From NCBI GenBank assembly GCA_003456125.1, contig DMPD01000165.1, positions 1 through 5,465 of the forward strand: DNA of 5,465 nt, read 5' to 3'. Numbering within the stretch: the stretch's first letter is position 1; the number at the start of each line of letters is the position of its first letter. The notes under the pieces are model-generated. The model saw only the letters and a program-made list of their open reading frames with translations. It was not told where the DNA came from and searched no databases. The translations under genes and the position numbers were made by a program. Below, one piece after another: positions 1 to 5,465 of this stretch. Source of the DNA: Cyanobacteria bacterium UBA8156 (GTDB taxonomy: Bacteria; Cyanobacteriota; Cyanobacteriia; Pseudanabaenales; Pseudanabaenaceae).

Positions 1-1341
1 CGCGCTGGCGCTGTAACCGTCAGCCTGGACGTGTGGCATTTGGACGTACCGGAGTTCTTGGAGTGCCAGACCGAGAACGGCGACCAACGGCGCAAAGCCT
101 ACGACATTTTCCCGCAGTTGGTTATCCCCGATGAGTTTATGCGCCGGGTCTCGGAGGGCAACGGCTGGACGTTGGTAGACCCCTACGAAGTGCGCACCAA
201 GCTGGGCATTGAGTTGGCAGAATCGTGGGGCGATGCCTTTGACAGCGTTTATCGACAAGTGGAGCTTGCGGCGTACGATGGCAAGCTGACTTTGACCAAA
301 ACCGTTGTGGCCCGTGACCTGTTCAAGGAAATCATGCGGCGGCAGGTGGAGACGGGGATGCCTTACTTGGCGTTCAAGGACACCATTAACCGGGCGAACC
401 CCAACAAGCATTCAGGGTATATTCCCTGCACAAATTTATGTACGGAAGCTTTCGGTGTCGTTGATTTCAATCACGCCTACACCTGCAACCTCAGTAGCAT
501 CAACCTGGCCAACACCGCCGCCGAAGAAACCCCGGAAATCTGCGAAACGGCGGTGCGATTGCTGGACAACGCCATCGACATTACCGTAGCCCCGTTCGCC
601 GCGAGCGATCGCCATAACGAGCGGTACCGAACGATCGGCGTTGGGGCGATGGGGTTGGCGGACTGGCTGGCGGCCCGCAAACTGAGTTACAAAAACACCG
701 GCGAGATTTCCGACCTGTTTGAGGAAATCGGTTATCACTGCACGCGGGCATCGATGGAGTTGGCCAAAGAACGCGGGGCTTATCCGGCGTTTGAGGGCAG
801 CACCTGGAGCCGGGGCGATTTGATTGGCGCGAAACCTGTTGAGTGGTACCTCAAGCACACCGCCAACGCTGCCCGATGGCTAGAACTGTCTGCCAACATC
901 CGTTTGCACGGTATCCGCAATAGCCAAATCACGGCGATCGCTCCGAACACCTCCTCCTCTTTGGTGCAGGGTTGTACCGCTTCGGTGCTGCCCGCCTACA
1001 GCCGGTTCTTCTACGACAAATGGGCAAAGGGGGTGGTGCCGATCGCGCCGCCGTTTATTCGGGACTACTTTTGGCACTACTCCGAAAACAAGCACGTGCC
1101 GCAGACAACGGTGGTGGAGGCGATCGCCACGATCCAACAATGGATTGATACCGGCATCTCCATGGAGTTGTTGTTTAACCTCAACGAAAACGCCTACGGA
1201 GAGGGGATCACGCTCAAAGCCAAAGATGTGTTTGATACCCTATTGCTGGCATGGCGGCGCGGCTGCAAAGCGGTTTACTATGTGCGGACGGTGCAGAAAG
1301 ACGCATTCAAAGAGGAGGCGTGCTCGGCGTGCGCCAACTAA
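1..1341 (+). CDS. nrdA: Ribonucleoside-diphosphate reductase large (alpha, R1) subunit, C-terminal part; 5' end outside window
   Basis: Catalytic subunit of class I ribonucleotide reductase, which reduces NDPs to dNDPs in the cytosol with NrdB. The frame is open from base 1 and has no true start here; the GTG at 31 is only an internal valine codon. The window holds about 446 residues; by comparison with E. coli NrdA (761 aa) roughly 290-300 N-terminal residues are missing, including any ATP cone and the first active-site cysteine. Visible: the thiyl-radical motif NLCTE, with its Cys codon at 439-441 and Glu at 445; the partner redox Cys in YTCNLSS (codon 484); the tyrosine pair of the radical-transfer path in AVYYVRT (codons 1276-1281), equivalent to E. 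coli Y730/Y731; and a C-terminal CSAC dithiol (1321-1332) that would be re-reduced by thioredoxin or glutaredoxin. The pairing with a Tyr-bearing NrdB indicates class Ia. The promoter and any NrdR boxes would lie upstream of the window. Confidence 0.97.
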   Translation, partial: RAGAVTVSLDVWHLDVPEFLECQTENGDQRRKAYDIFPQLVIPDEFMRRVSEGNGWTLVDPYEVRTKLGIELAESWGDAFDSVYRQVELAAYDGKLTLTKTVVARDLFKEIMRRQVETGMPYLAFKDTINRANPNKHSGYIPCTNLCTEAFGVVDFNHAYTCNLSSINLANTAAEETPEICETAVRLLDNAIDITVAPFAASDRHNERYRTIGVGAMGLADWLAARKLSYKNTGEISDLFEEIGYHCTRASMELAKERGAYPAFEGSTWSRGDLIGAKPVEWYLKHTANAARWLELSANIRLHGIRNSQITAIAPNTSSSLVQGCTASVLPAYSRFFYDKWAKGVVPIAPPFIRDYFWHYSENKHVPQTTVVEAIATIQQWIDTGISMELLFNLNENAYGEGITLKAKDVFDTLLLAWRRGCKAVYYVRTVQKDAFKEEACSACAN

Positions 1342-1353
1342 AATTGCAACTTC

Positions 1354-1358
1354 AGGAG
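1354..1358 (+). promoter_or_regulatory. Ribosome binding site of nrdB
   Basis: AGGAG ends 5 bases before the ATG at 1364, in the 22-base gap between the nrdA stop and nrdB. It supports that ATG over the ATG at 1379 in the same frame and over the upstream in-frame ATG at 1145, which would overlap nrdA heavily and add residues unlike NrdB. Confidence 0.8.
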
Positions 1359-1363
1359 TCAAA

Positions 1364-2413
1364 ATGACGAGCACAACCATGAAGCCGAACCGGATTTTTA
1401 ACCCCGGCGGCAACGATGATGTGAGCCATCGCACGATTTGGTTTGGTGATACCACCAACCTCATGCAATTGAACGACGTGCGGTACAACTGGGCGATCGC
1501 ACTGTACAAACAGATGCGCGAGAACTTTTGGATTCCCGAGAAGATCGACATCACCCAAGACGTGACCGATTACGCCAACCTGACCCCAGACGAACGCCGG
1601 GCTTTTGATGGTATTCTCTCCTACCTCACGTTTTTGGACTCCATTCAGACCTGCAACATCCCCCACCTCAAAGCTTGCGTAACCGCGCCAGAGGTGGCTT
1701 TGTGCATGGCAGAGCAGACTTCGCAGGAGTGTTTGCATAACGCCTCATACCAGTACATGATCGAGACCATCATCCCGAGCGATCGCCGCGATGAGGTTTA
1801 CGAGTTTTGGCGCACCGATCGCATTCTCAAAGAACGTTGTGAGTACATTGCCGGGATGTACCAAGCCTATGTAGACAACCCTACCCCCGCCAACTATTTC
1901 ACGGCATTGGTGGCAGATTATTTGCTGGAGGGAGTGTACTTTTACAACGGATTTATCTTTTTCTACAATTTGGCTTCGCGGATGTTGATGCCGGGCAGCG
2001 CCGACATTTTCAAGATGATCAACCGAGATGAGTTGAGCCACGTGCGGTTGTATCAGAAATTGCTTCCGGAGGCGATGGCGATGTTTGACCACAACCCAGC
2101 TCAGATTTACGAAATGACCGAGCGGGCGGTGCAGTATGAGTGTCAATGGACAAATCACATTGTCGGCGATCGCATCCTGGGGATTACCTCCGACAGCACC
2201 GAGCGGTATACCAAATACCTCGCAAACATCCGGTTGCGGGCGATTGGGTTGGAGCTGTTGTACCCGGGCGATCGCTACACCAAAAGCCCCTATGCGCACT
2301 TGGAGCGGTTCTCGGACACCAAAAAAGACGGCAACACCAAAGCCAACTTCTTTGAGGCCAGCGTAACCAGTTATGTGATGTCTTCGGGGTTGGATGGGTG
2401 GGATGAGTTTTAG
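1364..2413 (+). CDS. nrdB: Ribonucleoside-diphosphate reductase small (beta, R2) subunit, class Ia
   Basis: Ferritin-like subunit that houses the dinuclear metal site and the stable tyrosyl radical passed to NrdA at each turnover. It has 349 residues, normal for R2 proteins (E. coli 375 aa). All ligands expected from E. coli R2 are present: Asp92 (FLDSIQ), Glu122 and His125 with radical Tyr129 (ECLHNASY, matching E115/H118/Y122), Glu189 (LLEG), and Glu223/His226 (RDELSH). The radical-transfer Trp56 (NFWIPE) and C-terminal Tyr337 (TSYVMS), which correspond to E. coli W48 and Y356, are also seen, and the acidic tail ends DGWDEF for docking to R1. A Tyr rather than Phe at 129 argues against a class Ic (Chlamydia-type) enzyme; no nrdI or nrdH is adjacent, arguing against class Ib. 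It follows nrdA by 22 bases with its own Shine-Dalgarno, so the two are very likely one operon. Its stop overlaps the stop of the opposing protease gene. Confidence 0.98.
   Translation: MTSTTMKPNRIFNPGGNDDVSHRTIWFGDTTNLMQLNDVRYNWAIALYKQMRENFWIPEKIDITQDVTDYANLTPDERRAFDGILSYLTFLDSIQTCNIPHLKACVTAPEVALCMAEQTSQECLHNASYQYMIETIIPSDRRDEVYEFWRTDRILKERCEYIAGMYQAYVDNPTPANYFTALVADYLLEGVYFYNGFIFFYNLASRMLMPGSADIFKMINRDELSHVRLYQKLLPEAMAMFDHNPAQIYEMTERAVQYECQWTNHIVGDRILGITSDSTERYTKYLANIRLRAIGLELLYPGDRYTKSPYAHLERFSDTKKDGNTKANFFEASVTSYVMSSGLDGWDEF
2410..2413. other. Overlapping stop codons of convergent genes
   Basis: The nrdB TAG occupies 2411-2413 on the plus strand and the protease TAA is the complement of 2410-2412. 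The two coding regions therefore overlap by 4 bases, with no intergenic spacer and no room for a terminator outside coding sequence. Confidence 0.97.
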
Positions 2414-3705
2414 GGCTTGGGGATGTCCTCCAGGGAAGTCAGCAATTCCAACAGGGGCAGGTTGGGGGGAAACTTGCCGTCTCGTTTCACTTGGGCGATG
2501 GTTTCTTCCGGGATGCGCCACTGGAGTTTGCGACCCAGGGCCCGCAGCAGGTCGCCGCGATCGATGACTCCGGCAATGGAACCCACGGGGGACACCACCG
2601 TGAGGTGGTTTAATCCGGTCTGTTCCAGTTTTTGGATGACGGTGGCCAGCAAATCGGTGAGTTGCACCGAGACCAGTTCAGCGGTGGGAATTACCAAAGC
2701 GCTGAGGGGGGTGCTGTCCCAAGCATGGCGATCGATGCTGCGCAATTTGTCGGGGTTCACCAGACCGCGATCGCGGCCGTTGGCGGTGGCGTAGAACAAA
2801 GCGCCGTGGTGGGTATGCTCCGAAAACACCAAATGCTCATCGGTAAATTGCCGCAAAGACATTTCTGCATCCAGCAGCCGAAAATCCCGGGTCATGGCCG
2901 CTTCAGCGGTGACCGTGTACAAAGCGTGTTGCAACGTGGCCGTTTGCAGGTTGGCGAGGGCGCTGCTGGTGATGAAAAATCCCATCAAGGCAAACAACAG
3001 ACCGCCGATCGCCCCTAACAGAAACAGCGCCAATCCCACCAGCAACAACAGCAGACCAAAGGTTTGACCGGTGCCCGCCGACCACCGTATCCCCGTGAGG
3101 CGATCGCCCGTCAGCTTCCAGATCGCCGCTTTAAGGGCATGGCCGCCATCCATTGGCAAGCCCGGAATCAGGTTGATGAGGGCCAACAACAAATTGGCTT
3201 GGGCTACCTGCAAAGCCATCAGGCTGAACAGGGTGCGGGCCGCGCCTACGGTCTGGGCTAAGTTGGTCAGAGCAGCTTGCCATTCCTCCGGCTTGACGTT
3301 GCGGCTGGCCGTGAAGATACCGCCATCGCTGCACCAGGCCGCCCCCCACAACAACAGCACCCCGATCGCCAAATTGCACAGCGGGCCGGCGATCGCCACT
3401 TGGAAGAGGGTACCGGGTTTGGGGAACTCCCCTTCGATGGACGTGACAGCCCGCAACGGGAACAGGGAAATGGCTTGCACTTTGGCGCCGCAGCGCTTGG
3501 CCGTCAGGCTGTGGGCCAACTCGTGGCTCAGCAGCGAGCCCAGCAACCCTACCGCCACCAAAAATCCGAACAGGAGGGGTTGGGGGGTCAAAGAGCGGTA
3601 GCCCCGGCCGTAATCCCAGGTAAAGGCCAGCAGAATAAACAACCACCACGGATCGACAAACAACGGAATACCCCACACCGCGCCCAGTCGAATTCCGCCC
3701 CGCAT
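2410..3705 (-). CDS. Site-2 protease (M50 family zinc metalloprotease) with two CBS domains
   Basis: Membrane-embedded zinc protease of the S2P/M50 family, which cleaves transmembrane segments of substrates such as anti-sigma factors; the substrate here is unknown. It has 431 residues. Hydrophobic segments lie near residues 13-30 and 43-60, the second leading into the HELAH zinc site (residues 61-65, bases 3511-3525; His61, Glu62, His65). Further segments lie around 100-123 and 160-182. The second motif NLIPGLPMDGG supplies the likely third zinc ligand, Asp186. A long hydrophobic stretch follows (213-250), then two CBS domains at about 264-326 and 332-394, the second ending in the typical VIDRGDLLRAL. 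M50 proteases with C-terminal CBS pairs are known in cyanobacteria and other bacteria; CBS pairs commonly bind adenosine nucleotides, so activity may respond to energy state (inference). The start ATG (complement of 3703-3705) is chosen for its GGGAG at 7 bases. A membrane-protein remnant lies 28 bases upstream on the same strand. Confidence 0.95.
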   Translation of the reverse strand: MRGGIRLGAVWGIPLFVDPWWLFILLAFTWDYGRGYRSLTPQPLLFGFLVAVGLLGSLLSHELAHSLTAKRCGAKVQAISLFPLRAVTSIEGEFPKPGTLFQVAIAGPLCNLAIGVLLLWGAAWCSDGGIFTASRNVKPEEWQAALTNLAQTVGAARTLFSLMALQVAQANLLLALINLIPGLPMDGGHALKAAIWKLTGDRLTGIRWSAGTGQTFGLLLLLVGLALFLLGAIGGLLFALMGFFITSSALANLQTATLQHALYTVTAEAAMTRDFRLLDAEMSLRQFTDEHLVFSEHTHHGALFYATANGRDRGLVNPDKLRSIDRHAWDSTPLSALVIPTAELVSVQLTDLLATVIQKLEQTGLNHLTVVSPVGSIAGVIDRGDLLRALGRKLQWRIPEETIAQVKRDGKFPPNLPLLELLTSLEDIPKP

Positions 3706-3712
3706 CGATCCG

Positions 3713-3717
3713 CTCCC
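3713..3717 (-). promoter_or_regulatory. Ribosome binding site of the M50 protease gene
   Basis: Read on the minus strand, GGGAG ends 7 bases before the ATG at 3705. It sits in the 28-base gap after the stop (TAG, complement of 3734-3736) of the upstream remnant. An ATG at 3719 (minus) overlaps this site but is out of frame with the protease. Confidence 0.65.
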
Positions 3718-3733
3718 ATTGCTTTGCTCTATG

Positions 3734-4055
3734 CTACTCTGCCTCTTCGGTAGCGCTGCCCATTTCGGGAATGCCCAGAATACTCACCACCGTGCCGGTA
3801 AGGGGAATAGCGAGAAACAACCCCAGCAAGCGGCCAAGCCCCCACCAACACGGCACGCCAAAAGTGCTGACCCCAGAAAAAGCCCAGAAAGTTGCGGCGA
3901 ATGGCTTGGGGCACAAGGATTTGGAGGTTGTGGGGCAACCGCCCAATGCACCATCGCCACGGCCGTTCCCCATCCAACAACCTGAAAAACGTCACCACTA
4001 CCCGTTGTGCCGTGGCAAAACCCGCCTCTAGGGCCAGCAACAGTTGCTTTGGCAT
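3734..4055 (-). pseudogene. Frameshifted C-terminal remnant of a membrane protein, possibly AI-2E/PerM-type permease
   Basis: No single frame gives a convincing protein, but two frames together do. One frame (from the ATG at 4055) reads protein-like through NLQILVPQAIRRNFLGFF to AVLVG. A different frame continues with GRLLGLFLAIPLTGTVVSIL and ends in IPEMGSATEEAE at the TAG of 3734-3736. The two join cleanly if one base is removed from a run of five G (plus-strand C run 3839-3843), giving a product of about 106 residues. The G-L-F-L-A-I-P-L block and its spacing from the preceding VP resemble the last helices of AI-2E family (PerM, UPF0118) transporters, normally about 350 aa, so most of the protein would be missing. 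A third frame also shows a hydrophobic stretch (AVAMVHWAVA, about 3940-3965), hinting at two more shifts at the four-base runs 3968-3971 and 3932-3935. The family call is tentative. It ends 28 bases before the protease gene, so the two may once have been co-transcribed. Confidence 0.4.
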
Positions 4056-4112
4056 CCACGTTGATTTCCCGCCGTCGTTGTTTAACTTGTGAGGGGTTTG
4101 GGGAGCTATAAG

Positions 4113-4145
4113 TCCCGCGCTCTACCTGAAAGGTGAGCGTCGGGA
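4113..4145 (+). repeat. Long imperfect hairpin with two single-T bulges
   Basis: The arms pair as TCCCG/CGGGA (4113-4117 with 4141-4145), CGCTC/GAGCG (4118-4122 with 4135-4139) and ACCT/AGGT (4124-4127 with 4131-4134). This gives 14 base pairs around a GAA loop (4128-4130). The unpaired bases are T4123 on the left arm and T4140 on the right arm. Neither strand shows a T-tract after it, so it is not a typical intrinsic terminator. IS200/IS605 ends carry imperfect palindromes with an unpaired T that the Y1 transposase TnpA recognises, and this hairpin, about 90 bases before a tnpB start, fits such a left-end element. It could instead be the right end of an older insertion, or a structured leader. 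Confidence 0.6.
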
Positions 4146-4207
4146 TACATGGACTCCCCGTGCCTGTCGATTCCCCTCGATAGGGATGAGACAAGCGTTT
4201 ACCAGTG

Positions 4208-4232
4208 GCTATAGCTTGTGGTAAGCTATAGC
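4208..4232 (+). repeat. Perfect 10-bp inverted repeat abutting the tnpB start
   Basis: GCTATAGCTT (4208-4217) and its exact complement AAGCTATAGC (4223-4232) flank the 5-base loop GTGGT. A G-T and a T-A pair could extend it outward to 4206-4234, reaching the A of the tnpB ATG. It may be a subterminal palindrome of the mobile element, an operator, or an RNA hairpin that limits translation of tnpB; no strong Shine-Dalgarno lies between it and the ATG. The 7-mer AGCTATA also occurs at 4104-4110, just before the larger hairpin. Confidence 0.65.
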
Positions 4233-4233
4233 T

Positions 4234-5465
4234 ATGATAACAATGAACTACACCTACCGAATCTATCCAGATGCCATGCAGCAAACTGAACTGCTGGAGT
4301 GGCTTGAGACGTGCAGAGGCGTGTATAACTACGCTTTGCGCGAACTCAAAGACTGGATTGCTTCGCGTAAGTGTCCAGTAGACAGATGCTCGTTGGAGAA
4401 AGAGTACAGCATTCCCGCCGACGAGTCGTTTCCGTCTTATCACCGTCAGCAAAACAACCTGCCCAAAGCCAAGAAGCAGTTCCTGCATTTGGGCAAGGTG
4501 CATTCTCAGGTGTTGCAAACTACGATTCGTAGACTGCACGATACATGGGAAGCGTTTCAAAAGCGTGGGCATGGGTTCCCGCGTTTCAAAAAGTTTGGTC
4601 AGTTCAAGTCCTTTGTGTTCCCTCAGTTCCAGGACAATCCTATCAATGGCTTTGCTATCAAGCTGCCAAAGATCGGGGAAGTGCCCATCAACCTGCATCG
4701 CCCTATCCCTGACGGGTTCAAGGTCAAGCAGGTGAGGGTTTTGTCTAAGGTGCGGGGTACGCAATGGTACGTGGTTGTCACTATTGAATCGAGTGTGTCT
4801 ATTCCCGATGTTCCGGCTCATGGTCGAGCAATTGGGATTGACCTTGGGTTGGAGCGATTCTTGACTGCTTCGGATGGCAGTTTCCAAGAGCGACCCAAGT
4901 TTTTCAAGTCGATGCAACGCAAGCTGAAATTGCTGCAACGCAGAGCGGTACGAAAACAGAAGGGTTCTCAAAACTGGGAGAAGGCACAAATCGAAGTTGC
5001 CAGAATGTACCATCGGATTGCGAATCGTCGTAAAGATTTCCATCTGAAGACGGCACATAAACTGTGCGACCAAGCGCAAACTATCTTTGCAGAAGACCTC
5101 AATGTCAAAGGTCTGACGCGGGGAATGCTGCGAAAAGATTGTGTTGATGCTGCCTTTGGACAATTTCTGTCTCTGACGGAATGGGTGTGCTGGAAACGCG
5201 GAGTGTACTTTGCTAAAGTCAACCCAAACGGCACCAGTCAAACCTGCCCATTCTGCCTTGCTACTGTGAGCAAAGGGTTGGAAGTCAGAGAGCATTATTG
5301 TCCTGAGTGTGGGTATCGGACTCATCGGGATCATGCGGCAGCAGAGATGGTGTTGCATCGTGGACTAGAGAATGTAGTAGCCCAGGGACTCTGGGGAATG
5401 GAAACAGCCTGTCAAGTCGGTCTGTCGGGGGTCTATGACCTAGATAAGTGGCGTGGGGCAGGAAT
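4234..5465 (+). CDS. tnpB: TnpB (IS200/IS605 OrfB) RNA-guided nuclease-like protein, 3' end outside window
   Basis: TnpB proteins are RuvC-like nucleases guided by an omega RNA made from the element's own 3' end; they are the ancestors of Cas12. The frame is open from the ATG at 4234 to the edge (410 residues), already about full family length, so only a short tail should be missing. Seen: the N-terminal start MNYTYRIYPDAMQQ; Cys47 and Cys52 in a short insert; the HGFPRFKKFGQFKSF block (about 113-127); RuvC-I Asp203 in GIDLG (codon 4840); RuvC-II Glu287 in FAEDLN (codon 5092); a zinc ribbon CPFC (338-341) with CPEC (356-359); and RuvC-III Asp366 in THRDHAAAE. All three catalytic acids are therefore present and there is no internal stop, so it may be active. 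The usual RDxNAA motif reads RDHAAA, an Asn-to-Ala change that also occurs in some relatives as I recall them. Start choice between 4234 and 4243 is open; neither has a clear Shine-Dalgarno. Confidence 0.95.
   Translation, partial: MITMNYTYRIYPDAMQQTELLEWLETCRGVYNYALRELKDWIASRKCPVDRCSLEKEYSIPADESFPSYHRQQNNLPKAKKQFLHLGKVHSQVLQTTIRRLHDTWEAFQKRGHGFPRFKKFGQFKSFVFPQFQDNPINGFAIKLPKIGEVPINLHRPIPDGFKVKQVRVLSKVRGTQWYVVVTIESSVSIPDVPAHGRAIGIDLGLERFLTASDGSFQERPKFFKSMQRKLKLLQRRAVRKQKGSQNWEKAQIEVARMYHRIANRRKDFHLKTAHKLCDQAQTIFAEDLNVKGLTRGMLRKDCVDAAFGQFLSLTEWVCWKRGVYFAKVNPNGTSQTCPFCLATVSKGLEVREHYCPECGYRTHRDHAAAEMVLHRGLENVVAQGLWGMETACQVGLSGVYDLDKWRGAG

Larger units (their letters stand above)
605..3396. repeat. 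Ten copies of HIP1 octamer GCGATCGC
   Basis: Exact GCGATCGC starts at 605, 934, 1120, 1493, 1779, 2166, 2268, 2767, 3100 and 3389. It is palindromic, so strand does not matter. All copies lie inside coding sequence of nrdA, nrdB or the protease. Several one-mismatch relatives (for example CCGATCGC near 1816 and 3363) are also present. This octamer is the highly iterated palindrome of many cyanobacterial chromosomes and is the best taxonomic clue in the window. No exact copy was found from 3397 to 5465. Confidence 0.95.
4104..5465 (+). mobile_element. IS200/IS605-type (tnpB-only) element, left part; boundaries uncertain
   Basis: The element is inferred from the tnpB gene plus the two structured palindromes in front of it. 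The left end is not fixed: it probably lies between the broken permease-like remnant (ends near 4055) and the hairpin at 4113, and 4104 is a working guess. A less inclusive alternative starts after the TTTAC at 4198-4202, since IS608-type elements insert 3' of TTAC. No tnpA (HUH Y1 transposase) or serine recombinase gene is present between 3706 and 4233, so this is either a solo tnpB element of the IS1341 type or has tnpA downstream, outside the window. The right end and any omega RNA gene are at or beyond the right edge. Bases 4056-4103 show nothing I can name. Confidence 0.5.

Noticed and set aside
436..858. Minus-strand open frame opposite nrdA
   Set aside because: It covers the NrdA active-site region on the other strand and has no family features of its own.
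1145..1363. N-terminal extension of nrdB from the ATG at 1145
   Set aside because: It overlaps the conserved C-terminus of nrdA, and the added residues do not resemble NrdB. The ATG at 1364 has a good Shine-Dalgarno and gives a normal-length R2.
1745..2521. Minus-strand open frame of 258 codons opposite nrdB
   Set aside because: It is antisense to highly conserved NrdB sequence and shows no recognisable motif.
3071..3753. Plus-strand open frames opposite the M50 protease gene
   Set aside because: They are Arg/Pro/Gln-rich shadows of a GC-rich membrane-protein gene whose HELAH and MDGG motifs identify the true strand.
4113..4145. Intrinsic terminator for the minus-strand or plus-strand genes
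   Set aside because: The stem is strong but no T-tract follows on either strand, and it does not sit just after the stop of any gene.
3706..4233. Hidden tnpA or serine recombinase upstream of tnpB
   Set aside because: No frame on the plus strand encodes an HUH/Y1 or recombinase motif, and the interval is filled by the minus-strand remnant and palindromes.
4198..4238. Sigma-70 promoter for tnpB (TTTACC at 4198, TATGAT at 4233)
   Set aside because: The TATGAT box overlaps the start codon, and no pair of boxes has proper spacing and good matches on both sides, so I do not call it.
3784..5358. Long minus-strand open frame of 524 codons
   Set aside because: It lies antisense to tnpB for most of its length and its protein has no coherent domains. 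The plus strand carries all TnpB catalytic and zinc motifs, so this is a shadow; its last part only brushes the membrane-protein remnant.

Overview
The window looks like cyanobacterial chromosome. The main reason is the palindrome GCGATCGC (HIP1, the highly iterated palindrome of many cyanobacterial genomes), which I count ten times between positions 605 and 3396. The genes fit this: a class I ribonucleotide reductase pair, a membrane site-2 protease with CBS domains, and a TnpB of a type common in cyanobacteria. I cannot name a genus.

Layout. Positions 1-1341 (+) hold the C-terminal part of the large ribonucleotide reductase subunit, NrdA, entering from the left edge. After 22 bases, 1364-2413 (+) is a complete NrdB, the radical-bearing small subunit, with all metal ligands and the radical tyrosine. 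The two make the holoenzyme that reduces ribonucleotides to deoxyribonucleotides and are almost certainly co-transcribed. Facing them, 2410-3705 (-) is a complete M50 (site-2) metalloprotease with two C-terminal CBS domains. Its stop codon overlaps that of nrdB, so the convergent pair has no spacer. Behind it on the minus strand, 3734-4055 holds what looks like the decayed, frameshifted C-terminal end of a multi-spanning membrane protein, possibly an AI-2E/PerM-type permease.

Positions 4056-4233 carry no gene but are rich in structure. There is a long hairpin with two single-T bulges (4113-4145) and a perfect 10-bp inverted repeat (4208-4232) that ends just before a start codon. From 4234 to the right edge runs a TnpB gene (IS200/IS605 type, RNA-guided nuclease family) that is open to the end of the window. 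No tnpA is present in the window. The hairpins probably belong to the left end of this element. The right end, with any guide RNA (omega RNA), would lie at or beyond the right edge.

The left two thirds are ordinary housekeeping DNA. The right third is accessory: HIP1 is absent from 3397 onward, the permease-like gene is broken, and a mobile nuclease gene follows. I see no clearly new system. The most interesting parts are the structured left flank of tnpB and the broken gene beside it.
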